Notes: generated from the sequence alone by a model not told the origin. A stretch of 64,000 nucleotides of DNA from JACDAN01 sp963721345 (GCA_963721345.1 CAVRIT010000001.1:1860001-1924000), one strand, 5' to 3'; shown: positions 25,860 to 35,804, counted from the stretch's first letter. A program made the numbers and translations.

Positions 25860-27164
25860 ATGGCCGTTGTACCTGCCGACCTGCCGATCCGGCGCAACAC
25901 CGTGCTGCTCGCCAGCGTGCTGGCGGTCAACTCCGGCGTGCTGCAGCTCGTTGCCGCCGTCTCGTCGTTGACCTTCGTGCTCGTCACCGGGTTCGAGAGT
26001 CTGCTCGGGCTCGGGCCGGCGATCTTCCTCGTCTCCTCCGCCCTGACGGCGCTGCCCGCGGGGCGGCTCATGGACCGTGTCGGCCGGATCCCCGTGATCG
26101 CAGGGGGGTTCGCGCTCGGCGCCATGGGCTGCTGGCTGACCGCGCTAGGGACTGCCGTGGACTCGGCCTTCGCGGTGATCGCCGGCTTCGCACTGGTCGG
26201 CTCCTCCGGCGGGGTCGCGCTCCTCGTCCGCACTGCGGCGGGCGACATGTACCCGCCCGAGCGCCGCGCGCGGGGCATCTCGTACGTCCTGTTCGGCGCC
26301 GTCTTCGGCGCGATCCTCGGCCCCGCGTTCTTCAGCCCGCTCTTCGCCGGCAAGGACGAGCTCGACGCCGACGTGCTCACGATCCCGTGGATCGCAGCCG
26401 GCTTCATCTCGCTGATCGCCCTGGGCCTGGCTCTGGCCGTTCGCCCGGATCCGAAGGTGATCGCCGAGCAGATCGCCTCCGACGCGGGTCAGCCCACAGG
26501 GTCGGCCGCGCCGCTCCGGGAGATCGTGCGGCGACCGGGCGTGATCCCCGCGCTGCTCGCCGGATTCGCCTCGATGGGCGTGATGGTCTCAGTGATGAAC
26601 CTCACGGGCTACGTCGTCGTCGACCACCGCGAGCACGCGCAGCACCTGATCTTCCCGATCATCGGCGCCCACGTCTTCGGCATGTACGCGCTGGTGCTCT
26701 TCATCGGCCCGCTGATCGACCGGATCGGGCGGATGCAGGCGCTGATCGGCGGACTGACCATCATGGCGGTGTCCTGTGCGGGCATCCAGTTCTTCGAGGG
26801 CGTGGCGATGACGGCGGTGCTGCTCTTCGGTCTCGGTCTCGGCTGGAACCTCTCCTTCGTCGCCGCGACGGCGCAGCTCGCAGACTGCTCGAGCCCGGCG
26901 GAGCGCGGGAAGCTCCTCGGCTTCAACGACCTGGGGTCGGCGATGCTCGGCGCCGGCCTGGCGCTGCTCGGAGGCGCAGTGCTCGAGGCCCTGGGCGTCG
27001 CGGCACTCGCACTCGGCGCCGCTGTGATCGTGTTGCTGCCGGTCATTCTGATCTTCCGGCGAGGAGTGGGGGCGGGAGGATTCGAACCTCCGAAGGCTGA
27101 GCCAACGGGTTTACAGCCCGTCCCCTTTGGCCACTCGGGAACACCCCCAGGGGAAGGCGCATAG
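25860..27164 (+). CDS. MFS transporter, 3' end runs antisense through tRNA-Tyr
   Basis: This 434-residue protein has about 12 membrane segments, with the MFS loop motif GRLMDRVGRIPVIAGGFALG between helices 2 and 3 and a second-half counterpart GPLIDRIGRMQALIGGL. It probably exports a small molecule; substrate unknown. ATG 25860 was chosen; upstream in-frame starts exist near 25815-25818. The frame has no stop after the last helix, so the tail of ~35 residues from GVGAGGFEPPKAEP to the end is read through the complement of tRNA-Tyr. That tail is unlikely to be functional protein. Confidence 0.83.
   Translation: MAVVPADLPIRRNTVLLASVLAVNSGVLQLVAAVSSLTFVLVTGFESLLGLGPAIFLVSSALTALPAGRLMDRVGRIPVIAGGFALGAMGCWLTALGTAVDSAFAVIAGFALVGSSGGVALLVRTAAGDMYPPERRARGISYVLFGAVFGAILGPAFFSPLFAGKDELDADVLTIPWIAAGFISLIALGLALAVRPDPKVIAEQIASDAGQPTGSAAPLREIVRRPGVIPALLAGFASMGVMVSVMNLTGYVVVDHREHAQHLIFPIIGAHVFGMYALVLFIGPLIDRIGRMQALIGGLTIMAVSCAGIQFFEGVAMTAVLLFGLGLGWNLSFVAATAQLADCSSPAERGKLLGFNDLGSAMLGAGLALLGGAVLEALGVAALALGAAVIVLLPVILIFRRGVGAGGFEPPKAEPTGLQPVPFGHSGTPPGEGA
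27067..27148 (-). tRNA. tRNA-Tyr (anticodon GTA)
   Basis: The 82-nt class II tRNA has acceptor GGGGGTG/CGCCCCC, loop CTGTAAA giving anticodon GTA, a long variable arm and T arm GGAGG/CCTCC with TTCGAAT. The gene is entirely antisense to the 3' end of the MFS transporter frame. Confidence 0.95.
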
Positions 27165-27230
27165 TAGCGACGGCCCCCAACTCCACCTAAAGACGAAGGG
27201 CAGCCGTGCCGATCAAAGCCGGGTCGCGGC

Positions 27231-28427
27231 ATGGACCTGAACGATCTCCTCTTGCGCGCCGTCTCTGTCGGCGCCACCGATGTTCACATGAAGCTCGGCC
27301 GCCCGCCGATCCTTCGGCGCGACGGCTCGCTCGAGCCGCTGCCGAACTGGAACGCCGTGACACCGGCCGACCTCGAGACGGTCCTGGCGACGATCACCGC
27401 GACCAACAAGCAAAAGGAGACCGAGTTCCGGTCGACCGGCGAGCTCGATATCGCCTACACGTCGAACGACCTGACGCGCTACCGCGTGAACGGATTCCTC
27501 CAGCGTGGCGCGATCTCGTTCGCCTTCCGTGTGATCCCGAAGGAGATTCCGAACTTCGAGCAGCTGCGCATGCCGAAGGGCGTGCAGCGGCTGGCCGATG
27601 AGCACCGCGGCCTCGTCCTCGTCACCGGCGCGACCGGGTCGGGAAAGACGACCACGCTCGCCGCGATGCTCGGCCACATCAACCGGACGCGACGGCAGCA
27701 CATCGTCACGATCGAGGACCCGATCGAGATCCTCCACGAGGATCAGGCCTGCATCGTCAACCAGCGCGAGGTCGGCCTCGACACGCAGTCGTTCGGCCAG
27801 GCGCTGCGCCGCGCGCTCCGGCAGGACCCGGACGTGATCCTGATCGGCGAGCTCCGCGACGCTGAGACCGCCGAGACCGCACTGCAGGCCGCCGAGTCCG
27901 GCCATCTCGTCTTCTCGACGATGCACACCGTCGACGCTGCCGAGACGATCGCCCGCATGACCGAGTTCTTCCCGGGCGTCAAGCAGCCGCAGATCCGCTC
28001 GATCCTCGCCGGCGTCCTGCGCGGCGTCGTCAGCCAGCGGCTTCTGCCCCGTGTCGGCGGCGGCCGTGTCGCGGCGGTCGAGGTGATGGTGACGAACGCG
28101 CGCATCGCAGACCTCATCCGCGAGGCCAGGCCCGACGAGATCCACGAGGCGATCGAAGAGGGCGACTTCTTCGACATGCAGACCTTCGCGCAGGCGCTGA
28201 TCAAGCTCGCGATCAGCGGTGAGATCGACCGCGAGGTCGCGGCGAACGCCTCGACCAACCGCCACGACTTCCTCGTCGCCCTCGAGCGCGCGGAGAAGGT
28301 GGATCAGGCAGAGGTGGCGGCGGCGCAGAAGGCCGCCGAAGAGGCCGCCAAGGCCGAGCAACAGGCCGCCGCAGCCGCCCAGGCCGTTCCGGGGCTGCGC
28401 GTCGTCCACGAGCCCACGCAGCAATGA
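27231..28427 (+). CDS. pilT: Type IV pilus ATPase PilT, first copy
   Basis: This 398-residue hexameric ATPase of the GspE/PilT family drives pilus retraction at the cytoplasmic face of the machine. Visible marks are GATDVHMKLGRPPI at the N-terminus, Walker A GATGSGKTTT (~133-142), the Asp box with IVTIEDPIEILHED, Walker B PDVILIGELRDAETAETA and a His box (LVFSTMHTVDAAETI). The C-terminal ~60 residues are an Ala/Glu/Lys-rich coiled-coil-like extension not usual for PilT. It shares only the core with the second PilT at 47180. Its stop overlaps the next ATG (ATGA), heading the first pilus operon. Confidence 0.92.
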   Translation: MDLNDLLLRAVSVGATDVHMKLGRPPILRRDGSLEPLPNWNAVTPADLETVLATITATNKQKETEFRSTGELDIAYTSNDLTRYRVNGFLQRGAISFAFRVIPKEIPNFEQLRMPKGVQRLADEHRGLVLVTGATGSGKTTTLAAMLGHINRTRRQHIVTIEDPIEILHEDQACIVNQREVGLDTQSFGQALRRALRQDPDVILIGELRDAETAETALQAAESGHLVFSTMHTVDAAETIARMTEFFPGVKQPQIRSILAGVLRGVVSQRLLPRVGGGRVAAVEVMVTNARIADLIREARPDEIHEAIEEGDFFDMQTFAQALIKLAISGEIDREVAANASTNRHDFLVALERAEKVDQAEVAAAQKAAEEAAKAEQQAAAAAQAVPGLRVVHEPTQQ

Positions 28428-29886
28428 CCAAGCTTGTAGCGCTTGCGGCCGCGCTTGTCTTGGTCGGAGCTTCGAGCGCGTCCGCCGCGGACGGTCCCGT
28501 CTTCTCGGTCGTCGGCTCCGTCGCCGTCGCTCCCGAGCTCCGAGGTGCCGAACGCACCCGGCTCGATCGCGCTGCCGCCTGACTTCACGACCCAGCCGTT
28601 CTTCACCCGCACGCTGCTCTTCGACGAGCTGAACGTGCTCTGGCACCGAGCCGGCAACGCCTACGGCATCCCGTGGGAGGTGCTGGCTTCGATCAACAAG
28701 ATCGAGTCGAACTTCGGCCGCAACATGGGGCCGAGCTCCGCGGGCGCCGTGGGCTGGATGCAGTTCATGCCCAGCACCTGGCTGCGCTGGGGGATGGACG
28801 CCACGGGCGACGGCATCTCCGACCCGTGGGATCCCGAGGACGCAGTCTTCGCCGCGGCGCGGTATCTGGCCGCCGCGGGAGCGCGGGAGGATCTCTACCG
28901 CGGCGTCTTCGCCTACAACCACGCCGACTGGTACGTCCAGGACGTGCTCGAGCTCGCGCAGATCTACGCGGGCGGCGGCACGATCGCCACCTTCAATCTC
29001 GATCGGATGCAGGTCGCGCTCGAGGACGCGCGCGAGCAGGTCGCCGAAGCCAACCAGCTGCTTGCGCGCGCAGAACGAGCCGCCCGGGCCGCACGCCGCA
29101 CCGAGCGCACCATCGCTCGCCGCGTCGAGGGGACGATGGTCCTGTCCGACCGGCTTGCGCTCGAGCAGCAGGCATACGAGATCGGCGTTCGCTCCGACCG
29201 CGCAGCCGAGCTCGTCCAGACCCGGCGCGAGGCGCTCGACGAGGCGCGCGCGGCACTGGACGCCGCACGTTCCGGAGTCACTCTTGCCCCCGCCGCGGGA
29301 TCCTTGCTCGCAGCGCCGCTGATCTCGGCCGGCTACGCCTTCCCGGTGGGCGGCGGCGCGGCGGCGATCAGCGTCGGCCACCACCACCACGACTATCCGG
29401 CAGCCGACATCGCCGCGCCGCAAGGGGCGCCGCTCTACGCACTCACCGACGGCTTCGTCGAAGACGCGTGGCCCACCGGCGCCGGCAACTGCGGCATCGG
29501 CTTCAAGCTCGTCGCTGCGGCAGACGGGCGCAGCTGGACGTACTGCCACCTCTCCTACCTCGAGCCCACCGTCGTCCCCGGCGCAGCGCTGTCGACGGGC
29601 GCTCCGGTCGGTCTCGTCGGGTCGACCGGTCACTCGACCGGCCCGCACCTTCATCTGCAGACGCGGTCCCGAGCTGACGTATCCCCAGGAGGAGCCGTGG
29701 TTTGCGGCGTTCGCCGGGAGCGCGTTCAGCTGGCAGGACCAGCCCGTGGGGCCGCACGACGAGATCTGGGCGGTCGCACCAGTCTCCTCGCCGGTGTTCG
29801 AGGTCGTCGAGCAACAGCCTGTTTTCGAGGTCGTCGAGGAAGAGCCGGCGGACGGCGATGTCGTCGAGTTCACGATCTCCTCTTAA
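28424..29886 (+). CDS. Exported murein hydrolase: lytic transglycosylase plus M23 peptidase, two frame breaks
   Basis: The ATG overlapping the pilT stop opens a clear signal peptide (MTKLVALAAALVLVGASSAS). Near 28500-28535 the frame shifts by +1 to an SLT domain (IPWEVLASINKIESNFGRNM with catalytic Glu, GAVGWMQFMPSTWLRW), a coiled coil rich in Ala/Arg, and an M23 domain (HHHDYPAADIAAPQGAPLY and HLHLQ metal ligands). A second +1 shift at about 29667 is needed to reach a good C-terminus (ELTYPQEEPWFAAFAGSAF, then repeats of PVFEVVE) ending at TAA 29884-29886. Removing both bases gives 486 residues. It may open peptidoglycan for pilus assembly. Confidence 0.75.
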
Positions 29887-29923
29887 GAAACCGGACGGAT
29901 CTGCCGAAAGTGAGACGGAAGCT

Positions 29924-30820
29924 GTGGCGGCCCGGCTGACATCCCTGCTCCCGCGCGTAGTTGCGCTGACGGCGATCCTCGTGCTCGCCTCCGCAACGAT
30001 CTCGTTTGCGGCCGAGAACACGCTCTTGGCGCCGAGGCCCGTCGTCGAGACGGCGGCGCCCGGTCCGGCACTCGTCACCGTGCCAGACGTCCGCGGCCAG
30101 GCGTATGTCTTCGCAAAGGGGACGCTCGAGGAGAACGGCTTCGCGTGGCGCGTCACGGGCTCCGTCCACGGCTACTCGGCGAACACCGTCGTCTCCCAGA
30201 CGCCGGCTCCGGGCTCACGCGTGATCGACACTGGCCTGCCGACGATCTCCCTCGGTCTCACCCGCAACAAGGGGTACGGCGAAGAGGGCATGCCCGAGGA
30301 CGCCTCGCCCTATCCGGGCACTGCGATCAAGTTCCTGCGCCCGAAGCCGGTCGCCAAGCCTGCGGTCAAGCCGAAGCCGGTCGCCAAGCCTGCGGTCAAG
30401 CCGAAGCCGGCCGCCAAGCCCAAGACCACGCCCGCGCCGAAGCCGAAGCCCGTCGCGAAGCCGAAGCCGAAGCCGAAGCCCGCGCCGAAGCCGAAGGCCG
30501 CGCCTGTGCGCCAGGCCGCATTCGCGGTTGCCGGCGCACCGAACGAGCCACAGGACGAGATCGCGCTGCCCGAGCGCGCCCGCCGGCTCGAGGCCTGGCT
30601 GACCTCGCACAGGAAGCTTTCGAACGCGAACGTCCGGCATTGGCTCTACCAGCACGAGTGGATCGTCACCGGAGCGAAGTTCGGCTGGTGGCAGGGGGCC
30701 GAGGCACTCGCGATCCTGATTCGGGTAGACGAGCAGGTCCAGCGTCAGTGGGGCCTCGGCGCCAAGAGCGAAGCCGCCACGAGGCGCGCGCTCGCCGCGG
30801 TGCGCGCGAAGAGCCGATGA
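29924..30820 (+). CDS. Membrane-anchored PASTA-domain protein with Lys/Pro-rich linker
   Basis: This 298-residue protein starts at GTG 29924 with GGAAG upstream. A signal anchor lies at ~7-28 (LPRVVALTAILVLASATISF). A PASTA domain covers ~45-110 (TVPDVRGQAYVFAKGTLEEN, VVSQTPAPGSRV); PASTA modules bind peptidoglycan stem peptides or beta-lactams. Residues ~135-200 are KPKP and KPAVKPKPVA repeats, likely a cell-wall-spanning rod, and ~210-298 form an unrecognised helical domain. It lies between the murein hydrolase and a prepilin and overlaps the latter by ATGA, so a role at the cell wall during pilus assembly is plausible. Confidence 0.75.
   Translation: MAARLTSLLPRVVALTAILVLASATISFAAENTLLAPRPVVETAAPGPALVTVPDVRGQAYVFAKGTLEENGFAWRVTGSVHGYSANTVVSQTPAPGSRVIDTGLPTISLGLTRNKGYGEEGMPEDASPYPGTAIKFLRPKPVAKPAVKPKPVAKPAVKPKPAAKPKTTPAPKPKPVAKPKPKPKPAPKPKAAPVRQAAFAVAGAPNEPQDEIALPERARRLEAWLTSHRKLSNANVRHWLYQHEWIVTGAKFGWWQGAEALAILIRVDEQVQRQWGLGAKSEAATRRALAAVRAKSR
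30341..30420 (+). repeat. 30-bp tandem repeat encoding the KPKPVAKPAV linker
   Basis: CCGAAGCCGG starts at 30341, 30371 and 30401, a 30-bp period repeated about 2.7 times. It encodes ten-residue units in the Lys/Pro-rich linker of the PASTA protein and may change length by slippage. Confidence 0.8.
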
Positions 30821-31347
30821 GCAAGATCCGCCGGCTGCTTGCCCGGGAGTCGGGCTACAGCCTGATCGAGCTGATCCAGGTCATGGCGATCCTCAGCGTG
30901 GTCCTCGGCGGGCTCACCACCGTGTTCGTCAGTGCGATGAACTCGGAGGTGGAGATGAACAAGCGCTACCAGTCTCAGCAGGAGGCACGGTTGGCCGTCG
31001 ACAAGATGCGTCGCGAGATCCATTGCGCCAGCGCCGTGACGCCGACCGGTACCTCCGCCTCGATCACGATCACCCTCCCCGCCCAGTGCCCGACCGCCGG
31101 AGGCACGCTGGTCAATATCGTCTACGACACACAGCTCGTCTCGACCGGCAGGTACCGGCTCCGACGGGCCGGCGTGCGGGTTGCGGACTACATCACCGCC
31201 GCGAACGCCTTCACCTACACGGCTCCGGCAACGGGGAGGCTGGGGACGCTGCGCGTCGAGCTTCCCGTGAACCTGAATCCGAGTGACACCGGCAAGACCT
31301 GGCGGCTTGTTGCAGACATCGTCCTTCGCAACACGACCCGCCTCTAG
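30817..31347 (+). CDS. Type IV prepilin-like protein (minor pilin)
   Basis: This 176-residue prepilin has a class III signal in which cleavage after Gly in ESGYSLIELIQVMAILSVV leaves Tyr (instead of Phe) as first mature residue and the conserved Glu at +5. One N-terminal hydrophobic helix follows, then a globular domain with a cysteine pair (REIHCASAV, PAQCPTAGG). It resembles PilW/GspJ-like minor pilins. It overlaps the PASTA gene by ATGA and precedes the large PilX-like genes, matching the usual order of minor pilins. Confidence 0.85.
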   Translation: MSKIRRLLARESGYSLIELIQVMAILSVVLGGLTTVFVSAMNSEVEMNKRYQSQQEARLAVDKMRREIHCASAVTPTGTSASITITLPAQCPTAGGTLVNIVYDTQLVSTGRYRLRRAGVRVADYITAANAFTYTAPATGRLGTLRVELPVNLNPSDTGKTWRLVADIVLRNTTRL

Positions 31348-31372
31348 ACGGCTCACTCTTTCGGGGGGCGAC

Positions 31373-33148
31373 ATGAGACTTGGGCGGCCGTTGAATGAGT
31401 CTGGGCGTGCTCGACGCTCCTACGCGCGCCCTTGCGGCATGCTCGGACTACTCAAGCGGCAGACAGGCTCGGCTCTCGTCATTTCGGTTGGCGTCATGGC
31501 TGTGCTCTCGATTTCCGGCACGGCGATGTTCGCCTACACGACCTCGAATGCGCGCTCGACCGGGTACAGCAAGCAGAACGAAATCGCGTTCTCACTCTCC
31601 GAGTCGGGACTCAACAACGCGATGGCCGTGCTCTCCAACCCGAGCAACAACGCCCTCGACTCCGACCTGCTTCCTTCCACAGAGGCAACCGCGTCGAGCA
31701 CGACGCACGAGGGTGGCACTGCCAAGTGGTACGGCACCCTCGACCGGAGCACGGCAATGTGGACGATCACTGCGATCGGCCTTCACAACAACCCGACCGG
31801 CTCCGGCGTTGCACAGGTTCGCCGCAAGCTGGTGGCGAAGGTCCCCGTGATCCCGACGAACACGCAGCCGAACAACAACCCGGCCTGGAACTACATCTAT
31901 GCGCGCGCCACGGGCAGCGCGTGCGACGTCACGCTGAGCAACAACCTGAGCGGGCAGTCGCGCTTCTACGTCGCCGGGAACCTCTGTCTCAGCAACAACG
32001 TCGACATCACGTCCGAGTCGCTCATCGTTCGTGGCAACCTCGACCTCTCGAACAACGCAGATGTCGGAACGACGGGAAGCCGCGTCGAGACGCACGTCGG
32101 CGGTAACTGCCGCTACGGGGGCGGGTCGTGGACGACGCCGAACTGTGGCGGCAACCAGGACAGCCGTCACATCTTCTCGAAGCTGATGCCGAGCGGGACA
32201 ACCGGGGTCAATGCAACGAACGTTCCGCTCATCCCGGAGCCCGAGGCGGACTGGGCGGCGTGGTACGAGAACGCGGCACCGGGGCCGGCGCAGAGCTGCA
32301 CAGGCTCGAGCGGGACGCCGCCGACATTCGACAACAACTACCCGAACCGAAACAACAGCCTCGGGACGTTCGAGCTGACCGCGGGGAGCTCGTACTCGTG
32401 CCGGGTCGGGCCCGGGGCGAACACGACGCTGACGGCCGCGATGAACGCGAGTCAGACCACGCTGAACGTCGCTTCGGCCACAGGTTTCCCGACGACGACC
32501 TTCCGGGTCCGGGTCGATGACGAGTACATGACGGTGACGAACGGCTTCGGCACGACCACCTGGACCGTGACCCGCGGCGTGAACGGGTCGACGGCCGCCA
32601 GTCACGTGAACAGCCAGACGATCACGTGGGACGACTCCGACGCGTCCGGCATGCTGGTCTGGAACTCGACCACCAAGACCCTCACCGTGAAGGGCACGAT
32701 CTTCATCGACGGCAGCATCAGCCTGACGAACGGAACGCTCAACACCTACAACGGCCAGGCGACGCTGTACCTCTCCGGCGTTTTCTACCAAAACAACAGC
32801 ACCAAGTTCTGCGGCGGCGTTTCCGGGAGCGATTGCGCTTTTGCAGCCTGGAACCCCAACAACGAGCTGTTGACGGTCGTGACCAACGGGTCGGGCGGCG
32901 GCGCGGGTACAGGCAACGGCATCTCGGTCGACAACAACGCTCAGTTCCAGGGCGGACTCTTCGCGACCTACGACGTCGCCTTTTCGAACAACGCACGGTC
33001 GGACGGGCCGATCGTCGGCCGAACGGTCAAGTTCTCGAACAACGTCCAGAACGACCAGTTCCCGACGATCACCACGGTCCCCGCCGGGATGCCGGGCAAC
33101 CCCGAGGTCTACGCCCAGCCGAATCCGCCGCAGATGTTCGCCGGCTAG
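31373..33148 (+). CDS. Large PilX-like pilin-associated protein, copy 1
   Basis: This 591-residue protein starts at ATG 31373 behind GGGGGGCGAC; ATG 31439 is the alternative. A PilX-type N-terminal segment (TGSALVISVGVMAVLSISGT) lacks the full prepilin glutamate. The remaining ~520 residues are far longer than usual PilX and rich in Asn and small residues, with beta-solenoid-like strings (DVTLSNNLSGQSRFYVAGNL, SESLIVRGNLDLSNNADVG). About eight cysteines are conserved with copy 2. Such proteins often sit at pilus tips as adhesins. Copy 2 follows after 134 nt with strong similarity throughout. Confidence 0.8.
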   Translation: MRLGRPLNESGRARRSYARPCGMLGLLKRQTGSALVISVGVMAVLSISGTAMFAYTTSNARSTGYSKQNEIAFSLSESGLNNAMAVLSNPSNNALDSDLLPSTEATASSTTHEGGTAKWYGTLDRSTAMWTITAIGLHNNPTGSGVAQVRRKLVAKVPVIPTNTQPNNNPAWNYIYARATGSACDVTLSNNLSGQSRFYVAGNLCLSNNVDITSESLIVRGNLDLSNNADVGTTGSRVETHVGGNCRYGGGSWTTPNCGGNQDSRHIFSKLMPSGTTGVNATNVPLIPEPEADWAAWYENAAPGPAQSCTGSSGTPPTFDNNYPNRNNSLGTFELTAGSSYSCRVGPGANTTLTAAMNASQTTLNVASATGFPTTTFRVRVDDEYMTVTNGFGTTTWTVTRGVNGSTAASHVNSQTITWDDSDASGMLVWNSTTKTLTVKGTIFIDGSISLTNGTLNTYNGQATLYLSGVFYQNNSTKFCGGVSGSDCAFAAWNPNNELLTVVTNGSGGGAGTGNGISVDNNAQFQGGLFATYDVAFSNNARSDGPIVGRTVKFSNNVQNDQFPTITTVPAGMPGNPEVYAQPNPPQMFAG

Positions 33149-33282
33149 GCGCAGCACCGCTACCTGCACTGACGAACGCCGACCCTTTTCAGGGATCGCG
33201 GCGACGACCGAAAGCGCCGTTATCTCTCAGGAATCCAGCGAGCGGCCCGCTGTCCGAGGCTGCTCGTTTCCAGCAGCCAGCG

Positions 33283-35023
33283 GTGATCAACCAAATCAAA
33301 AAAGCTCTGCCTCGTCTCGAGGCGCTCCTGCGCCGCGAGACTGGCATCGCGCTTGTGATGTCGATGGGCGTCCTCACCGTGCTCACGATCTCCGGGATGA
33401 CCATGTACATGTACACGGCGGCGAACGCGCGGTCCGGCAACTACAGCAAGCAGGACGAGCTCGCCTATTCGCTTTCCGAGGCAGGTCTCAACCAGGCCAT
33501 GGCGGTCCTGTCGAACCCCTCGAACAACGCGCTCGATCAGACTCTGCTGCCGACGACCGAGGCGACGGCGCAGACCGCGACGTTCGAGGGCGGCACCGCA
33601 AAGTGGTGGGGCACGCTCGACGCCAACAAGGCGGAGTGGACGCTTACGACGCTCGGCGTCTACGACAACCCGGCTGGGAAGAACCTCGCACCGATCCGCC
33701 GCCGGATCACCGCGAAGTCGAAGGTCGTCCCGACGCAGACGCAGCCGAACAACAACCCTGCGTGGAACTACATCTACGCCAAGCAGACCGGCTTCACCTG
33801 TGATGTCACCGTCAGCAACAATCTCAGCGGCTCGTCCCGTTTCTACGTGGCGGGCAACCTCTGCATCAACAACAACGCGTCGATCACGTCGGAGTCGTTG
33901 ATCGTCGGGGGCAGCCTCGATCTTTCGAACAACGCCCAGGTCGGTTCGGCCGGCACACGGGTCGAGACCCACGTCGGCGGCAACTGCAAGTACGGAAACA
34001 GCGGCTCCTGGGCGGTCCCGTGCATCGGCAACCAGGACAGCCGCCGGATCTACTCGAAGCTGATGCCCGGCGGCACCGTCGGAGTCAGCAACTCCCCGCC
34101 GAACATTCCCGCGCCCGTCGCCGACTTCGCCGGCTGGTACGAGGCAGCCATGCCCGGGCCGGCGCGCAGCTGCACGTACTCGTCCGGAATCCCGCCGACC
34201 TTCGACAGCAACTACCCGAACCTCGACAACAACCTCCCGACGTTCGAGCTGACACCCGCAAGCTCCTACACCTGCCGGGTGGGCCCCGGTGCCTCGACGA
34301 CGACAGCCTCGGCGATGAACGCGACGCAGACGACGCTCACCGTCGCGTCAGCGGCCGGTTTTCCGACCAGCACGTTCCGGATCAGGATCGACGACGAGCT
34401 GATGACCGTCACCGGCGGCTTCGGCACGACGACGTGGACCATCACCCGCGGTGCGCTGGGCTCCGCCGCCAAGACTCACGTGGCGAATCAGAGCGTCCAC
34501 TGGGACGACGCGGACACGATCGGCGAGCTCACGTGGAACGCGACTACGAAGACGTTGACTGTCAAAGGGACGATCTACATCGACGGCAGCGTGAGCATCA
34601 CGAACGGCACTCTGAACATGTACAACGGCCAGGCGACGCTGTATCTCTCCGGCGTCCTGCACATCAACAACAACTCGCAGCTCTGCGGCGGGGTGTCCGG
34701 CAGCCAGTGCGACTTCGCCTCGTGGGACCCGAACAAGGAGCTGCTGACGGTCGTCACCAACAGCTCGGGTGGAGCCGCCGGCGCGGGGAACGGAATCCTG
34801 GTGGACAACAACGCGCAGTTCCAGGGCGGCCTGTACGCGACCTACGACGTGGAGTTCACGAACAACGCCCGTTCGGACGGGCCGATCATCGGGCGGACGG
34901 TCAAGCTCTCGAACAACGTCCAGAACGACCAGTTCCCGCTGATCACCGTCGTGCCCATCGGCATGCCGGGCAACCCGGTGGTCTACGCCGAGCCACAAGA
35001 CGCCCCGGGAGTACACCGGCTAA
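33283..35023 (+). CDS. Large PilX-like pilin-associated protein, copy 2, one frame break
   Basis: GTG 33283 is the only reasonable start near the conserved N-terminus (ETGIALVMSMGVLTVLTISG). The protein follows copy 1 closely to the end, including SCRVGPGA and WNYIYA blocks. Read straight, the frame ends at 35049 with an unrelated Arg-rich tail. Dropping one base at about 34999 gives YAEPQTPREYTG and a stop at 35021-35023, matching copy 1 (YAQPNPPQMFAG) in length exactly, and a 579-residue protein. The spacer 33149-33282 holds no other gene. Confidence 0.78.
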
Positions 35024-35056
35024 ACGATCGCCCTCGCCGCGGCCGATAGAGGGGCG

Positions 35057-35801
35057 GTGGAGCTTGCGGTTCTCTCTCTCGCTCCGGGTCTCGCGCTCGG
35101 GAGCTTCCTGAACGTCGTCGCTGCGCGCGTGCCCGCGGCGTGCGTCGATCGTCACCCCCGCGTCCGCCTGCATGGACTGCGGGACTCCGATCGGGTGGCG
35201 GGACAACATTCCGGTGCTCTCCTGGATCCTGCTGCGTGGCCGTTGCCGCCACTGCGGCACGCGGATCAGCCCGCTCTACCCCGCGGTCGAGCTCGCCACT
35301 GCGGTGCTCGTGGCGGCCTGCGTTCTCGACTTCGGCCTGAGCGGGAAGATGGTCGTCGCGGCGCTCTTCTGCGCCGTGCTCGTCGCGATCACCGCGACCG
35401 ACCTGACCCACCGGATCATTCCGAACCGGATCGTGCTCCCCGCGTTCGCCGTGATCGTCGTCGCCCAGACGGCGCTCGAGCCCAGTCCCCAGTGGGTGCT
35501 CGGCGCGCTCGGCGCTTCCGCCTTCCTCTTCGCGGCCGTGGTCGCCTACCCGGCCGGCATGGGGATGGGCGACGTCAAGCTCGCGCTGGTGATGGGCGCC
35601 GCGCTCGGCAAGGTCGTGCCGGTCGCGCTGATGCTCGGCATGGTGGCCGCGCTGATTCCCGCCATCGTCCTCTTCGCCCGTCACGGCGCCGCTGCGCGGA
35701 AGATGGGCATCCCCTTCGGCCCCTTCCTCGCGCTCGGCTCCATCGTCGCCCTGTTCTGGGGCGAGCAGCTGCTGGATCTCTATCTCGGCGCGCTGACCTA
35801 G
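35057..35801 (+). CDS. pilD: Prepilin peptidase PilD, one frame break
   Basis: GAGGGGCG precedes GTG 35057. The N-terminus LAPGLALGSFLNVVAARV is typical of PilD, but the frame must shift by +1 near 35132 to continue PRRASIVTPASACMDCG and the zinc-binding CxxC pairs (CMDC, CRHC). Catalytic aspartates lie in ITATDLTHRIIPN and GMGMGDVKLALVMG. With one C of a CCC run removed, the protein has 247 residues and about seven membrane helices. It cleaves and methylates all prepilins in this window, so a real break would disable the pilus. Its stop is 3 nt from the convergent TadG/VWA stop. Confidence 0.85.
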
Positions 35802-35804
35802 CTC

